From Isoperla grammatica (taxonomy: Eukaryota > Arthropoda > Insecta > Plecoptera > Perlodidae), in the NCBI GenBank assembly GCA_945910005.1, contig OX246747.1, forward strand, positions 3,892,670 through 3,956,669: a DNA stretch of 64,000 bases, read 5' to 3'. The stretch's first letter is position 1. Each line of letters begins with the position of its first letter. The notes beneath the pieces were generated by a model. The model worked only from the letters and a program-made list of their open reading frames with translations, was not told where the DNA came from and ran no database searches. This document shows positions 21,240 through 36,774 of the stretch, piece after piece. The position numbers and the translations under genes are program-made.

Positions 21240-24130
21240 GCTACTAAAAATAAATTTTTGATTTGGCCCATTGTCTTATATTTAAAAAGGATTTAAATAG
21301 ATTTGAAAGCTATTACACAATGAATTATGAACGAGTTCATAAAATGTTTATGAATCATTTTCTTAAATGAATTAATAATATACATGTGAAAATGTGTTTT
21401 ATTTGTATTAATTGAGACAATAATTTATGACATCAAAGGTAATGTATTGTTCATCTATTCATGTAAAGCTATTGATAATCTATTGTGTGTAATATATTTA
21501 AAACACATTCTTTATAATGTATTAATTATCTTCTTTGGAGTATTTGTTCACAATGCATTATGTGTAATAAATTTGAAACATATTATGCATAACCTATTAA
21601 TTATCTATTTTGGAGTATATATTTTGGAATGTATTTGGAAGGTAAATTAAAATTAATTTTTTCATTTACATTACATAGCATGATTTATTTAAAAAAATAT
21701 TTCTGAAAGCTACATAATAGACACACACAGTAAAAAGTACAAAGTGACACAAGTAATTAGTGAGTCTTTAGATGTTGCCCCTATTAATGCTTTGGAATTT
21801 TACCAAAGCAGCTTCTGAAACATAAGAAAAATAAATATAGGTAGCTTTCAATAGACGTCACGTGGCGGCCATTATGAGGTACACATTAATTGTTTACATT
21901 TGTTCTTTCAATAGAAGACACATAGATTATCCAGGAAATATCACAGTTTCAAGCCGTATAGATTGATGTGTGCAGGTTAAAGTTCAAGAAAATGATAATA
22001 TATGCAAATGATTGTCTTCAAACAGAGGTTACGCGTTCTTATTTTGTTTTCAGTCTTAACACGGAACCTTTGTTTGAAAACAGTTGATGTGTCAGTCAAA
22101 GGACATCTGCAATATTGCAACAATGCAGTGTCGGAAGAACGTAAACAAATGTTTACAGAGTACCTCAGTATGGCTACCGTGCGATACCGGAAATGACATT
22201 ATTGCAAGCTCCCTATTGTAATTCAAATGAGCTTTGTATCACAAGATGTAGGCCTAAATATAGCGGCAAAGATTACTGACAAGGGAGAGATGTTTCATTA
22301 TCATCCCCATGTTATAATATTTGACTACAACCAAACAATCCTGTGCATGTGTGCAGAAAGGTTTCACAGGTAGCGAAATGTCATCAACAATTAAAGATGG
22401 TGGAAGGTACTTCATCTCCTCGTGTCTAACATTGCAAGAATCATATCCCACTACGCATGCGGTAGATTATCTCAGAGAACGGCGTTAGAGCTCCAAGCAT
22501 TTAGTGGCATTGTAGTTAGTGGAACAAAATTAATGCAGTCTTACAATAAATAAGAAGTTTTGGTATTTTTAGTTTTCGAGACAGTTCCAGGACACTGATA
22601 TAAGGTGTATATAAACTCGGGACAATCCTGGTTTTCACCACGGGGCTGAACGACTGGAGGCCTGGACTCATAAAGTTCCTCACGTTGTAGCACATTGGTG
22701 CAACGCGGCTTGCAGCCACATTGCGCGAGATTTTGAAACGTTTAACTTGTGCTTGCGTTTAACAAATTTTACGATAAATATGTATATTATGTAAGAAGAA
22801 CATAAAAATACATAGAGCCATTTTAAACAAGATCACAGACAAGGTTAATCCTCCTCCCTCCAGAAATGTTTGAGGGGGCCCGGCCTCCCTTGCCTCCCCC
22901 CACCAGCCGCCACTGCGCCAAACAACCTTCATGGTTCCACCCCCACTCAAGCTAAAATGCAAGAGTGGGACTCAGACCAAACTGCTATCAACAATCCAAC
23001 TTGGGCCTCTCAAAACCGCTGACACAGCAAAGTTATCAAATTGCTATTATGACCTTTATGCTGTGTAAGTATTCTTATGTTAGTATTGTTGCCCTAGATT
23101 GATGGTTACACAACAGCCAGCTCAGCACCTACCTGATTGTGATTAAAACAGAGTGGTGTTTACCCATGTCACAATCAAGTAGAATAAAACACGAAAGTGA
23201 AGGAATCCAGTTAGAAAATGAATAAACTTCCATTTTCACACTACAATAGAGACCGACTTAGCTAACTTAGTACAGTGATTCAAGTACTATTAGGAAAATA
23301 AATTATATAGATAATACATTTTGTGTCTCTATGAAGTTACTTGTTAATTAATTTTCGTGATATGCTATCTATAAGGAAGAGAGGTAGTGGGTCGGTTTGG
23401 TCCAAAATTGTGTGATATCATTTACAGAGAGTCCCCTTTGAGTATGTTTTAAACTAGACATACCTTCAAAAAACGATACTAGTCTGAGAAGCGATGTTTG
23501 ATCGAGGTACCGGTGCCCACGTAGTTTCTTCGCTAATGTTGAGGTAGGCCTAACCCAAAAAGTTTGTCATCGGAAGGCATCTGGGAAAAATAATAAATAT
23601 TGATTTCAGCAGGACTCTATAGAAGGGTGTATTCAGACTTTTTTTAAAAGGTTTTTAATAATCAAAACCTGTAAAGACAAGTAAGCCTAATGCTTATTAT
23701 TGTTGATGACATATTTTGTCCTTAATTTTAAAGTAACTGGTGCTTAAATGAAATATTAGTTGATGTTCTATGTTTTGTAATTCAACCAATTACAGGCTCG
23801 ACCTTAGCTAAGAGCCTTTAAGCTACAAGGTATTTAAGGCTGAATAAAAAATATTCCCACAAATACATCACTCGCATACAATGCCAACATTGAAAGACAA
23901 ATTAAATATGTTGTTTTATTAACACACTTTCCTGGTATCCTACTGGTTGTATTGATTTGTGTACTTGCTTATAGGCATTAGGATTTAGGTATTGTTCAGA
24001 ATTCTTAACCAGTCACACTTTAATTTTTACATAGAAAGCTCAATCTAATACAAGTATAAATTTACCTACATGGTAGGCCTACCCCCGAAGGCGAATAAAG
24101 GCCAACGGTAACTGCAACAGTGCTAGGCCT
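21240..24130. other. Intergenic between units B and C, no gene seen
   Basis: AT-rich sequence with scattered TAGGCCTA words. There is an orphan right end of a hAT-like element at about 22830-22916 (ccagccgccactg) without a partner. Reading frames are short and lack splice or homology support. Confidence 0.5.
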
Positions 24131-24142
24131 AACTGTTATTTT

Positions 24143-24238
24143 CTTTCTCATCTTCATTATCACCCGCTCATCGTCTCGATTAGCCATCGTTGCATAAATA
24201 TGAGACGTTAAGCCCCATTAAAAAAAAAAAAAAAAAAA
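24143..24238 (+). mobile_element. SINE S1, 5'-truncated copy with poly(A) tail
   Basis: It starts ctttctcatcttcatt and ends gttaagccccatt plus a run of about 20 A instead of the usual AATC tail. It is flanked by aactgttatttt (24131-24142 and 24239-24250). Confidence 0.87.
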
Positions 24239-24429
24239 AACTGTTATTTTACCTGGTATTATTTGGTTGTACTGGTACGACCTGTAGTGAATGTGTAATA
24301 AATGAATAGCCATGGTCCTCAATACGGCAGCAACACCGGCATAGCGATGAAATATTAATACTGTGTCATTTGCAGTCTGAACGACAAGTTTGATAGGCCT
24401 AGCTCCAGTAGGCTTCCGAGAATGGTATT

Positions 24430-27194
24430 TTTACCCTGCGGCAACACGCCCGTGCCCACGCGTACGAAGTGGCGGGACCCATCAACCCAACACACTTCCC
24501 AGGAAACCGGGACCACAAGGCAGACGTCCTGGACATTATGCTCCTTAAGAATATCACGACAGCCTTCCACGTCGCGACAGAAGCAGAGCTAACGTCGGAC
24601 CATAACCCCATAGTCATCAGGCTGGATATGGACGCCACGCCGGCAATACCGCTGAGACGATATAACTATCGCAAAGCCAACTGGACTTGCTTCCGAGAGA
24701 CGATACTCGCCAGTTTACCCGCAGAGAGCTCTCCTTTACAAACCACCGAAGACACTGATCATCTAGTTACAGACCTCACAGCGGCAATCCAGGCTGGATT
24801 AACCAAGGCTGTCCCACTCTCTTCAGGCAACAAAACCACGCTCTTCACCCTCCCGCCTGGCCTGGCTCGGTCAGTAGCCCTAAAGAACGCGGCTCGTCGC
24901 CTATGGCAGAGGCATAGGACGCAAGACCTCCATACCATATACAACAGAATGTGCCACAAGCTTGCCGATGAAATCGCAGAGTACCGCCAATCCCTCTGGG
25001 AGGAAACCATGGAAACGCTCAATGACCCCAAAGACACCAACAAGTTGTGGAGAATAGCTCGCAGCCTACAAGCCAAACCACGGTTAGAGTCTCCCCTGAA
25101 GACTCCGCAGGGCTTAGTACACTCGCCCACGGCACGTGCTGAAGCCTTGGCAGATTCCCTACAGAGCCAGTTCATACCCAACCCGGCAACGCCAGAATCG
25201 GCAAACATCGAACTGGAATTCACCCTGTGCAAAGCAAACCATAACACCCTGGTCCAATTCTCAACATCAGACGAATGCACCATTCAGGAACTGGCAAACA
25301 TAGTGAGTAAACTACCCAACCCCAGGGTTCGACACCATCGGGATGCAGGCCATCGCAGAACTTCCCCGCCAGGCGGTCGATCTCCTGGTAGCCATCTTCA
25401 ATGCAGCTATGAAACAACAGCATTTCCCAGCATCCTGGAAACATGCTAAGGTGATCGCGATCTTAAAGCCGGGTAAACCGCCCACAGAGCCGTGCAGCTA
25501 TCGGCCGATCAGCCTACTCAGCACGCTGGCGAAGCTATTCGAAAGAGTCATACAGGCTAGACTCACCCGTGCCATGGACGCAGCCAACGTCCTCCCAGAA
25601 TTCCAGTACGGCTTCCGGCCTCAACACTCCACAGTCCACGCACTGACCAGAGTCACCGAGTTCATCACCACCGGGTTCAACCGATTCCAGGCCACCACAG
25701 CCGTCTTCCTGGACGTGGCTAAAGCGTTTGATAGAGTGTGGCACTCCGGACTCATCCTCAAGATGTACAGACTAGGACTACCTGCCTACATCATAGGCTT
25801 GATGACATCTTATCTTCGGGATAGAACCTTCAGCGTCTCTGCAAGTGGCGCAACATCCTCCAGTAGACCCATACTCGCTGGCGTGCCGCAGGGGTCGGTC
25901 CTGGGCCCGGCTCTCTTCGGGATCTTCACCCACGATATACCCCATCCACTACCAACTGAAGATACATTAGCCTCACTCTTTGCCGACGACTTCACAGCCA
26001 TGTCGCGCGCATCACATCCAGCACTAGCCCTGCGCAAACTGAAAACATACATGGCTAGGGTTCTCCCATGGTATGCAACATGGAGGATCTCTCTCAACGC
26101 GGATAAGACAACGGCCACCATCTTCACGCGCCTAAGACGACCTAGGCATGCCACGCCGTTCCGGTTAAGAGGCGTCGATGAACCACCTCTATTGGTTAAC
26201 ATGGTACCGGTCAAGTGGACCCCAACTAGCCGCAGCCTGGGCGTCCTCCTAGACAGGAGGCTGACTTGGACGCCACACCTGCAGGAAGTCGCGACGAAAG
26301 CCAGCAGTAAATACTATCGCTTGCTACCACTGCTCCGCTCAGCCGGGATGGCGCCAGTGACAAAACTCCGCATTTACAACGCCGTCATAAAACCTACCTA
26401 CACATACGCAGCACCGATATGGGCTGGGGCACGTAAAACCCCTCTCAGTCGCCTTCAAATCCTACAGAACCGGGTGTTAAGACTTGTAACCGGGCTACCC
26501 CGGTGCACGCCAGTACTGGAACTCCATCAGGCAACAGGTGCACAAAAAGTGACCGCCTACCTCCACGCCGCTGCGGCGAAGTTCTACCATAAGACATCCC
26601 AGTCTAAACACAGGTACATAAAGAAGCTATCCACGATTGCCGTTCTCCCGAACGACCATTTTGACCGCCCCATAGCCTCTATGGGCGACCAATACCGGTG
26701 CTCTCTGGCTAAACGGCCAAAACGCACATAAACTCCCCCCCCCCCCTCTACCCCCCCCCCCAACCAACCCTCATTCTGTCTGCTTAAACAGACCACATAC
26801 TAGAACAACACCACCTAGTTCCTTAACCAACAAGCCTAAGTTATGACCCTCACAGTAGAGTCGGTACTTGCATACATGTCTGTACTTCCAGAGTCAGGCC
26901 CAAAGACTACGACGAGTGCATTCGCATCGTTAGATATATATTTAAGTGAATTAACTTTCATACAATCAACGTTAGGCATATTGAGACCAATATTGATATT
27001 GTTACCGGGATGCATTGGCCTCGAGCTGTATGTAATGATATACTCCATATCATAAGTATGTAGCGTTGTAGCCTCGTGTATTGTTACAATCGTAATAACA
27101 ATCAGGCATTGCACAGGAGACGCTTACTGCCTAGAATCTATGACGTGTCTAGCTTCACGCTGCTCCGCAGTGCTGCCAACAGCATGCAATCTAT
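24430..27194 (+). mobile_element. Jockey-like LINE, 5'-truncated, with 3' UTR and ATAA tail
   Basis: Coding sequence begins inside the endonuclease domain and runs to a stop at 26729-26731. Bases 26732-27194 (C-rich start, then ordinary sequence to agcatgcaatctataaat) form a probable 3' UTR. The ATAA repeats that follow may be the expanded tail. No clear TSD was identified. Confidence 0.8.
24436..26731 (+). pseudogene. LINE ORF2 remnant: endonuclease C-terminus plus reverse transcriptase, one frameshift
   Basis: The first frame (from about 24436) carries the end of an APE-type endonuclease: HAYEVAGP, ADVLDIMLL and the catalytic SDHNPI. The RT follows in a second frame from about 25325: SYRPISLLSTLAKLFE, VFLDVAKAFDRVWH, GVPQGSVLGP, and the FADDF catalytic motif at about 25980-25995, then a C-terminal region with thumb-like sequence. 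The frames meet at about 25315-25330 between KLPN and FDTIGMQ, where a small indel breaks the ORF. The RT motifs fit the Jockey clade. The copy is non-autonomous because the 5' part is missing and the frame is broken. Confidence 0.88.
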
Positions 27195-30012
<2,818 letters not shown>

Positions 30013-30095
30013 ATGAATGAATGTCTGAATGAATGAATGAATGAATGAATGAATGAATGAATGAATTAATTAATTAATTAATTAATAAATAAAAT
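30013..30095. repeat. (GAAT)n / (TAAT)n transition tract
   Basis: Imperfect tetranucleotide runs derived from the AATA tract by A-to-G and A-to-T type changes, ending at aaataaaataaatt. Confidence 0.95.
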
Positions 30096-30200
30096 AAATT
30101 ATCATTTAGAGTCTACCCACTCAGTAACTAAACTGTTTGTAGTGGCGGTTTTAATTTAAAGTGACTAAACCAACCCTGTAGGCTTCGAACACCATCGACG
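30096..30200 (-). repeat. Interspersed repeat family R1, copy 3, reverse
   Basis: On the minus strand it reads gaagcctacagggttggttt to tactgagtgggtagactct, with its T-rich tail facing the AATA tract. Confidence 0.65.
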
Positions 30201-30589
30201 TGTGAGCGTTAACCAATGAAAGATCGATATTTCAAATACGAAACATATAGACCTTGGGCCAGCTATAACCCCCCCCTCCCCCCGGTGCGGAAGGTCTGAA
30301 AGTGGTTTTGAGTACTTTGACTTATTGACTTTCGATTTTCACTTGTTAGCTAACATGGTTTTGGTGAGTGCATCTACCAGGGTTGTCCAAATGTGCCACC
30401 ATACAAATCGATTTTAATATTATATGCAATTGTTGAGAATAAATTAAAATAGTAGTAAGTATATGACCTCAAGCACCTAAAATGCTTGATAACATGCAAT
30501 TTTTATTTTTAAGGGGTGACAAAAACATTCTATATACATTTTATGTGATTTTTTTAGGTTAAAATATATCATGTTTGTTACACACACAT

Positions 30590-33075
30590 GTTATACAATG
30601 TCAATGTTGAATGTAAATGAAGTTATACAATATGAATGAATACAAGTTACACACACAAAAGTTATACCATGTCAATGTTGCATGTAAATGAAGTTATACA
30701 ATATGAATGATACACATACAAGTTACACTCACAAAAGTTATACAATGTCAATGTTGAATGTAAATGAAGTTATACAATATGAATGATACACATACAAGTT
30801 ACACTCACAAAAGTTATACAATGTCAATGTTGAATGTAAATGAAGTTATACAATATGAAAGATACACATACAAGTTACACACACACAAGTTATACAATGT
30901 CAATGTTGAATGTTAATAAAGTTATACAATATAAATGATACACATACAAGTTACACACACAAGTTATACAATGTCAATGTTGAATGTAAATGAAGTTATA
31001 CAATATGAATGATGCACATACAAGTTACACACACAAAAGTTATACCATGTCAATGTTAAATGTAAATGAACTTATACAATATGAATGATACACATACAAG
31101 TTACACACACAAAAGTTATACAATGTAAAAGTTGAATGTAAATGAAGTTATACAATATGAATGATACACATACAAGTTACACTCACAAAAGTTATACAAT
31201 GTCAATGTTGAATGTAAATGAAGTTATACAATATGAATGATACACATACAAGTTACACTCACAAAAGTTATACAATGTCAATGTTGAATGTAAATGAAGT
31301 TATACAATATGAAAGATACACATACAAGTTACACACACACAAGTTATACAATGTCAATGTTGAATGTTAATAAAGTTATACAATATAAATGATACACATA
31401 CAAGTTACACACACAAGTTATACAATGTCAATGTTGAATGTAAATGAAGTTATACAATATGAATGATGCACATACAAGTTACACACACAAAAGTTATACC
31501 ATGTCAATGTTAAATGTAAATGAACTTATACAATATGAATGATACACATACAAATTACACACACAAAAGTTATACAATGTAAAAGTTGAATGTAAATGAA
31601 GTTATACAATATGAATGATACACATACAAGTTACACTCACAAAAGTTATACAATGTCAATGTTGAATGTAAATGAAGTTATACAATATGAATGATACACA
31701 TACAAGTTACACTCACAAAAGTTATACAATGTCAAAGTTGAATGTAAATGAAGTTGTACAATATGAATGATACACAAACAAGTTACACACACAAGTTATA
31801 CAATGTCAATGTTGCATGTAAATGAAGTTATACAATATGAATGATGCACATACAAGTTACACACACAAAAGTTATACAATGTCAATGTTGAATGTAAATG
31901 AAGTTAATCAATATGAATGATGCACATACAAGTTACACTCACAAAAGTTATACAATGTCAAAGTTGAATGTAAATGAAGTTGTACAATATGAATGATACA
32001 CAAACAAGTTACACACACAAGTTATACAATGTCAATGTTGCATGTAAATGAAGTTATACAATATGAATGATGCACATACAAGTTACACACACAAAAGTTA
32101 TACAATGTCAATGTTGCATGTAAATGAAGTTATACAATATGAATGATGCACATACAAGTTACACACACAAGTTATACAATGTCAATGTTGAATGTAAATG
32201 AAGTTATACAATATGAATGATACACACTCAAGTTATACAATGTCAATGTTGAATGTAAATGAAGTTATACAATATGAATGATACACACTCAAGTTATACA
32301 ATGTCAATGTTGAATGTAAATGAACTTATAAAATATGAATGATGCACTTAAAAGTTACACACACAAGTTATACAATGTCAATGTTGAATGTAAATGAAGT
32401 TATACAATATGAATGATACACATACAAGTTACACTCACAAGTTATACAACGTCAATGTTGAATTTAAATGAAGTCATACAACATGAATGATACACATTTA
32501 AGTTACACTCACAAATTATACAATGTCAATGTTGAATGTAAATGAAGTTATACAACATGAATGATACACATTTAAGTTACACTCACAAGTTATACAATGT
32601 AAATGTTGAATGTAAATGAAGTTATACAATATGAATGATACACATTTAAGTTACACTCACAAATTATACAATGTCAATGTTGAATGTAAATGAAGTTATA
32701 CAACATGAATGATACACATTTAAGTTACACTCACAAATTATACAATGTCAATGTTGAATGTAAATGAAGTTATACAACATGAATGATACACATTGAAGTT
32801 ACACTCACAAGTTATACAATGTAAATGTTGAATGTAAATGAAGTTATACAATATGAATGATACACATTTAAGTTACACTCACAAATTATACAATGTCAAT
32901 GTTGAATGTAAATGAAGTTATACAACATGAATGATACACATTTAAGTTACACTCACAAATTATACAATGTCAATGTTGAATGTAAATGAAGTTATACAAC
33001 ATGAATGATACACATTTAAGTTACACTCACAAGTTATACAATGTAAATGTTGAATGTAAATGAAGTTATACAATA
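30590..33075. repeat. 76-bp minisatellite with higher-order repeats, about 33 copies
   Basis: The monomer contains caagttacactcacaaaag, ttatacaatgtcaatgttga and atgtaaatgaagttatacaa. A six-monomer block recurs with a spacing of about 454 bp (variant gaaagataca at 30857 and 31311). Near the right end a three-monomer block recurs every 221 bp (variant atgtaaatgttg near 32598, 32819 and 33040). There is no coding function. Confidence 0.97.
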
Positions 33076-35066
33076 AGAATGTGTGACGACGCAACCAAAG
33101 CCTGCCACTGCCGCTGCCACGTGGGGGTTGATGGTGTTGCTGGGCCGTGGGTCGACTCCTCTATTCCCGGGATACTCAAAACGGGCTCCAGGTCCTTTCT
33201 TTTCATAAATATTATGATGATTATTAAGAATTACAGACTGCTTTGGGGAAAAAAGGAACAAAGCCCCAGCAGTATTCAATTATTGTAAGGTGGTGGTTGA
33301 TTAGGAATAACGTATTATTAGAATTGCAACAGCAGTAAATGCGAATATTGAATATATATATTTAATGAAAAGTATCCTCGTAACTGTTAATAATAGTATA
33401 CCAAATATCATAAAACAGTATTGAATAACAAAAGTATTGATTTATACAGTATAATACAACAACGTAGCTAATTACTACAACTCCCACAAAGACGCTGTAA
33501 GTTTGTGAAAAATACTCGCGCGGGGCCCCTTTACACTACGAGATTTAATTCTGATGATTTCATAGATTAACCAGCATGTGAAAACCCAGGAACACCTTGT
33601 GAAATAATATGGTATAAGTGTGATAATATAATTACAAAACTAAGCAGAAGATTACAGAATAAGATAAATACGAACTAAACAAAAGTATCAAGCGGTGCAA
33701 CTTCTACTGCATGGAGTCGCCAGATGAAGGGGGAACAGCGTGGGCGACGACAAAAATAAAAACCGGGACAAAACTGCGATGCGATGGAGAATGTCAACTA
33801 GAAATTGCTTTAAGACCACACACAATAATATAATGAACGATAGTATCGTAAATGTATATATGTGACCAAGAGAACATTTACATAAAACAGTATATCAGAA
33901 TAAACAAAATATAGCTACACTAGAAAATCGCCTCAGCAAGACGCAACCAGTGAGATCCAACAACTGTTGTCACCTTAATAAACGTCCACCATGTGGTTGA
34001 ACCTTACTTACTACCCAAACGGTAAACAAACTGCAATTGCATTTACAAGAATGACAAAAAAATAACTTAATGACACAAGTCAATAGGTGCACAAGATAAA
34101 CACAGAGTCAGGTGTGTCTGACGTCATATGAGACTGTGACACCGGCGCGCGAAATGGGTCATGTGCGGGGTGAAAATATCATAAGTAGAAACAAAACGGG
34201 TATTTTCTACGTTCCACCAGGCGCCAGCCCTTCCTTATGGACCCGGCGGATAAGCACGTCAAACTGTCCCCGCTGTCAGCTGACGGGATAATTAAACAAA
34301 CAAGTGAGGCCAGTAATAAAGTGGTGCAGTACTTAGCTGTACCAAAGATTACTGAGTGCTGTACATCCTGCCGAAACTGTGGGGCTGTCACGGGCCGTGT
34401 GTCCGTTTCAAGACCGCAAACATGTCATTGATGATGACGAAAGCATAACCGAAGTTATTGTAAGACGACTTTATCGTGTACAAGTCTACTGGTAAATTAT
34501 CTTATCAAGATTATCTCTGTGATATTATAGGCCAAGGTGGGGTTTGATACACCTAGTAAGACTAGAGGCTAGCTAGCCTATCTACTAGGCCTAGGCCCTA
34601 CCTAATCTGTACAGTAGTCATGCGTAGGCCTAGCCTAGGCCTAGGGCCTATGTCTGTCAGTAGGCCAAGGGATGTGAGTCCTGTCTGTTTTCTTGCTTTC
34701 CACTATTGACGCATACGTTTTAAAACAAATACACAACTCATCTTTCTCAGTTTGTGTGAAAGTTTGCATCGAGCGACGACTTTCGTGCATGATGACATGA
34801 TTGGAAGGATTAGAAGTGTATGAATCATAGAAAGTAGGTATGTTATGTTGTTTGTTTATTACACAGCCTTCTCGACAGCTCATTCCGCGGATTGAACCGA
34901 CGTTCGAGAAGGCTGTGGTTTATTAACATAATTATGATCGCTGTCAACACAGTTCCTACCGCGGTTCGGCGCTTGTACGGTGCAGTTCTTACAGCGGTCA
35001 GGCAGACGGACAGTGTTGCCAGATAACCACGCCCCCAAGAGAGCCCCTACCTACGGGACACCTAAC
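33076..35066. other. Intergenic, no convincing gene
   Basis: Mixed unique sequence. Bases 34550-34665 are dense in AGGCCTA words. A 65-codon frame at 34237-34431 (MDPADKHVKLSPLS..., with CTSCRNCG) starts well but has no matching splice donor or recognisable domain. A CRE-like TGACGTCA lies at about 34119. I do not call a gene. Confidence 0.4.
34862..34917. repeat. Hairpin repeat cacagccttctcga
   Basis: The arms cacagccttctcga and tcgagaaggctgtg flank 27 bases. The left arm and loop recur at 4811-4851 inside a TIR element (cacagccttctcgacgggtc). Confidence 0.65.
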
Positions 35067-35067
35067 A

Positions 35068-35499
35068 CCTCGTTTACGTTACCCTCATCGTTACGATCGT
35101 AGGTTCTGGGTGCTTGACGTTCGTAACTCTACCAGCGTTCATACACAGTCATCACGGATCCACGGAATACTGAACACAATTACAAAATACAAATGGCGGG
35201 ACGATGGAGCTTGGTGTATTATTGAGGTTATCTTTTACGCTGTTGTTTGATTGGCGTAGAAACAGGTTTAATTTAATTCATATGTCACGTATTAGGCGAA
35301 ACAATCGAGTTGTATTATATGAATATTTCTTTAGATCAAGTTTAGATGGCAACTAGTATACTAACTGCCGTAAGTGTACTCTGGTAGACCTACCGACTGA
35401 TTTACTAACTGAGCAGCGTTTACACTTGGAAAATGACCGTCGGTTGGTCGGTAATGTAGTCTTACGATCGTAAGATGAGAGTAACGTAAACGGGGTATA
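35068..35499. mobile_element. MITE-like TIR element
   Basis: The inverted ends are cgtttacgttaccctcatc with cgttacgatcgta, and tacgatcgtaagatgag with agtaacgtaaacg. The interior of about 350 bp has no ORF. Confidence 0.6.
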
Positions 35500-35578
35500 A
35501 GGGCCGTCTATGAATACCAATGTCCAACACGCCCCTAGGGGCACCCGATGCTAGGGGACGACTATGAATTCCATTCTT

Positions 35579-35728
35579 AGGTTGGAATTCATAGTCGGCC
35601 CCTACACCTAGGGGCACCCATTGTTGCTATGAATTTGTTTTGTTTATGGGAAATAACATGGAAACAACTGTTACCTTGGTAACAATGGGCGCCCCTAGGT
35701 GTAGGGGCCGACTATGAATTCCAACCTT
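35579..35728. mobile_element. Foldback MITE, family F1
   Basis: Arms of about 46 bp (aggttggaattcatagtcgg and ccgactatgaattccaacct, continuing through cctaggggc) flank a short loop. A related copy lies at 45898-46030 and a decayed single arm at about 35503-35578. Confidence 0.75.
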
Positions 35729-36774
35729 AATGTTCTGCAATGTGTTGACGGCTAACAGCTTGTCACCAAAAGCTGTTTGCAAACAAAAACTGGATTGCAA
35801 CGAATGTGTGGTCCCGCGCTCTCTCCGCTACCTCACTCCATCCCCCGCCTCGCGGGCGCGAGCCAGCCGCGAGGGGCACCTTTGTTATCACACCTGTAAT
35901 CTTGACCAACGCGGAAGAAGAAACACTAAGTGGGTTTTAACCAATCGATTATATTTTTTCTTTAGCCTACGTACTATTCCTGGCAACTAGTGAACAATGG
36001 GATAACTTGAATTTATTTACGTTACTTGAATTTCAGACGAAAACTAAGCCTTTTACGTACGTAGTTGACATCAAAGTCCGTATAGCGCTTTGATTTTCAG
36101 AATATATAACTGAAATAATAAATGAATATTTAAATTATTATTAAGTAATTAATTTATTAATTAATGCAATACTATATAATTTATGAATACGTAGCTGATC
36201 ACAATAACTATGAAATGTAGCTTGAATATAGCGACGTGAGGGGGATTGCACAAGCACGGATGCCGTTGCAAGTGTGTCTGTGTGTGTTATGCGAGGGGGG
36301 GAATACTTATCATCATGAGCACACTTGTTATGCAATTACGTCCTGCTCCTCCGTCAGTTGGCCGCTCTCGACAAAGTGTTGAAACCCTGTCACATGCACT
36401 CAACTTGTTAATGCATCCTGTTAGGATTGCAACACATCCGGTAAAGCGGCCAATAACTTATACCGAGAGAACAGAAGTAGGACCATGAAATGGTTATATT
36501 CTTCACAGTATATTAGCGAATTTTCCAACAATTTCACAAAAAAAACATTTTGAGACGTATTCCAGGCAAATGGTGACCTCTATTTTACACACGATAATAG
36601 AATGATCCTTCACAACTAAAGATAGGAGACATACTATGCATACTGGCTCTTAAGGTTCACTTCTTGTATATAATATGTTAGTTTCCTCTAAACAAAAAGG
36701 TATTTATTTGTGCCTAAAACACATTAAAATACTCCAAACACATTCTTAGAATCAAATGTTATCGGGGCTATGTG
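35729..36774. other. Intergenic, no gene seen
   Basis: Short frames only, with a GC-rich patch around 35810-35880. No repeat family was recognised. Confidence 0.4.

Noticed and set aside
34237..34431. 65-codon frame with a CxxCxxCG-like motif
   Set aside because: No recognisable domain, no donor site in phase and no neighbouring exon. Left as unsupported.
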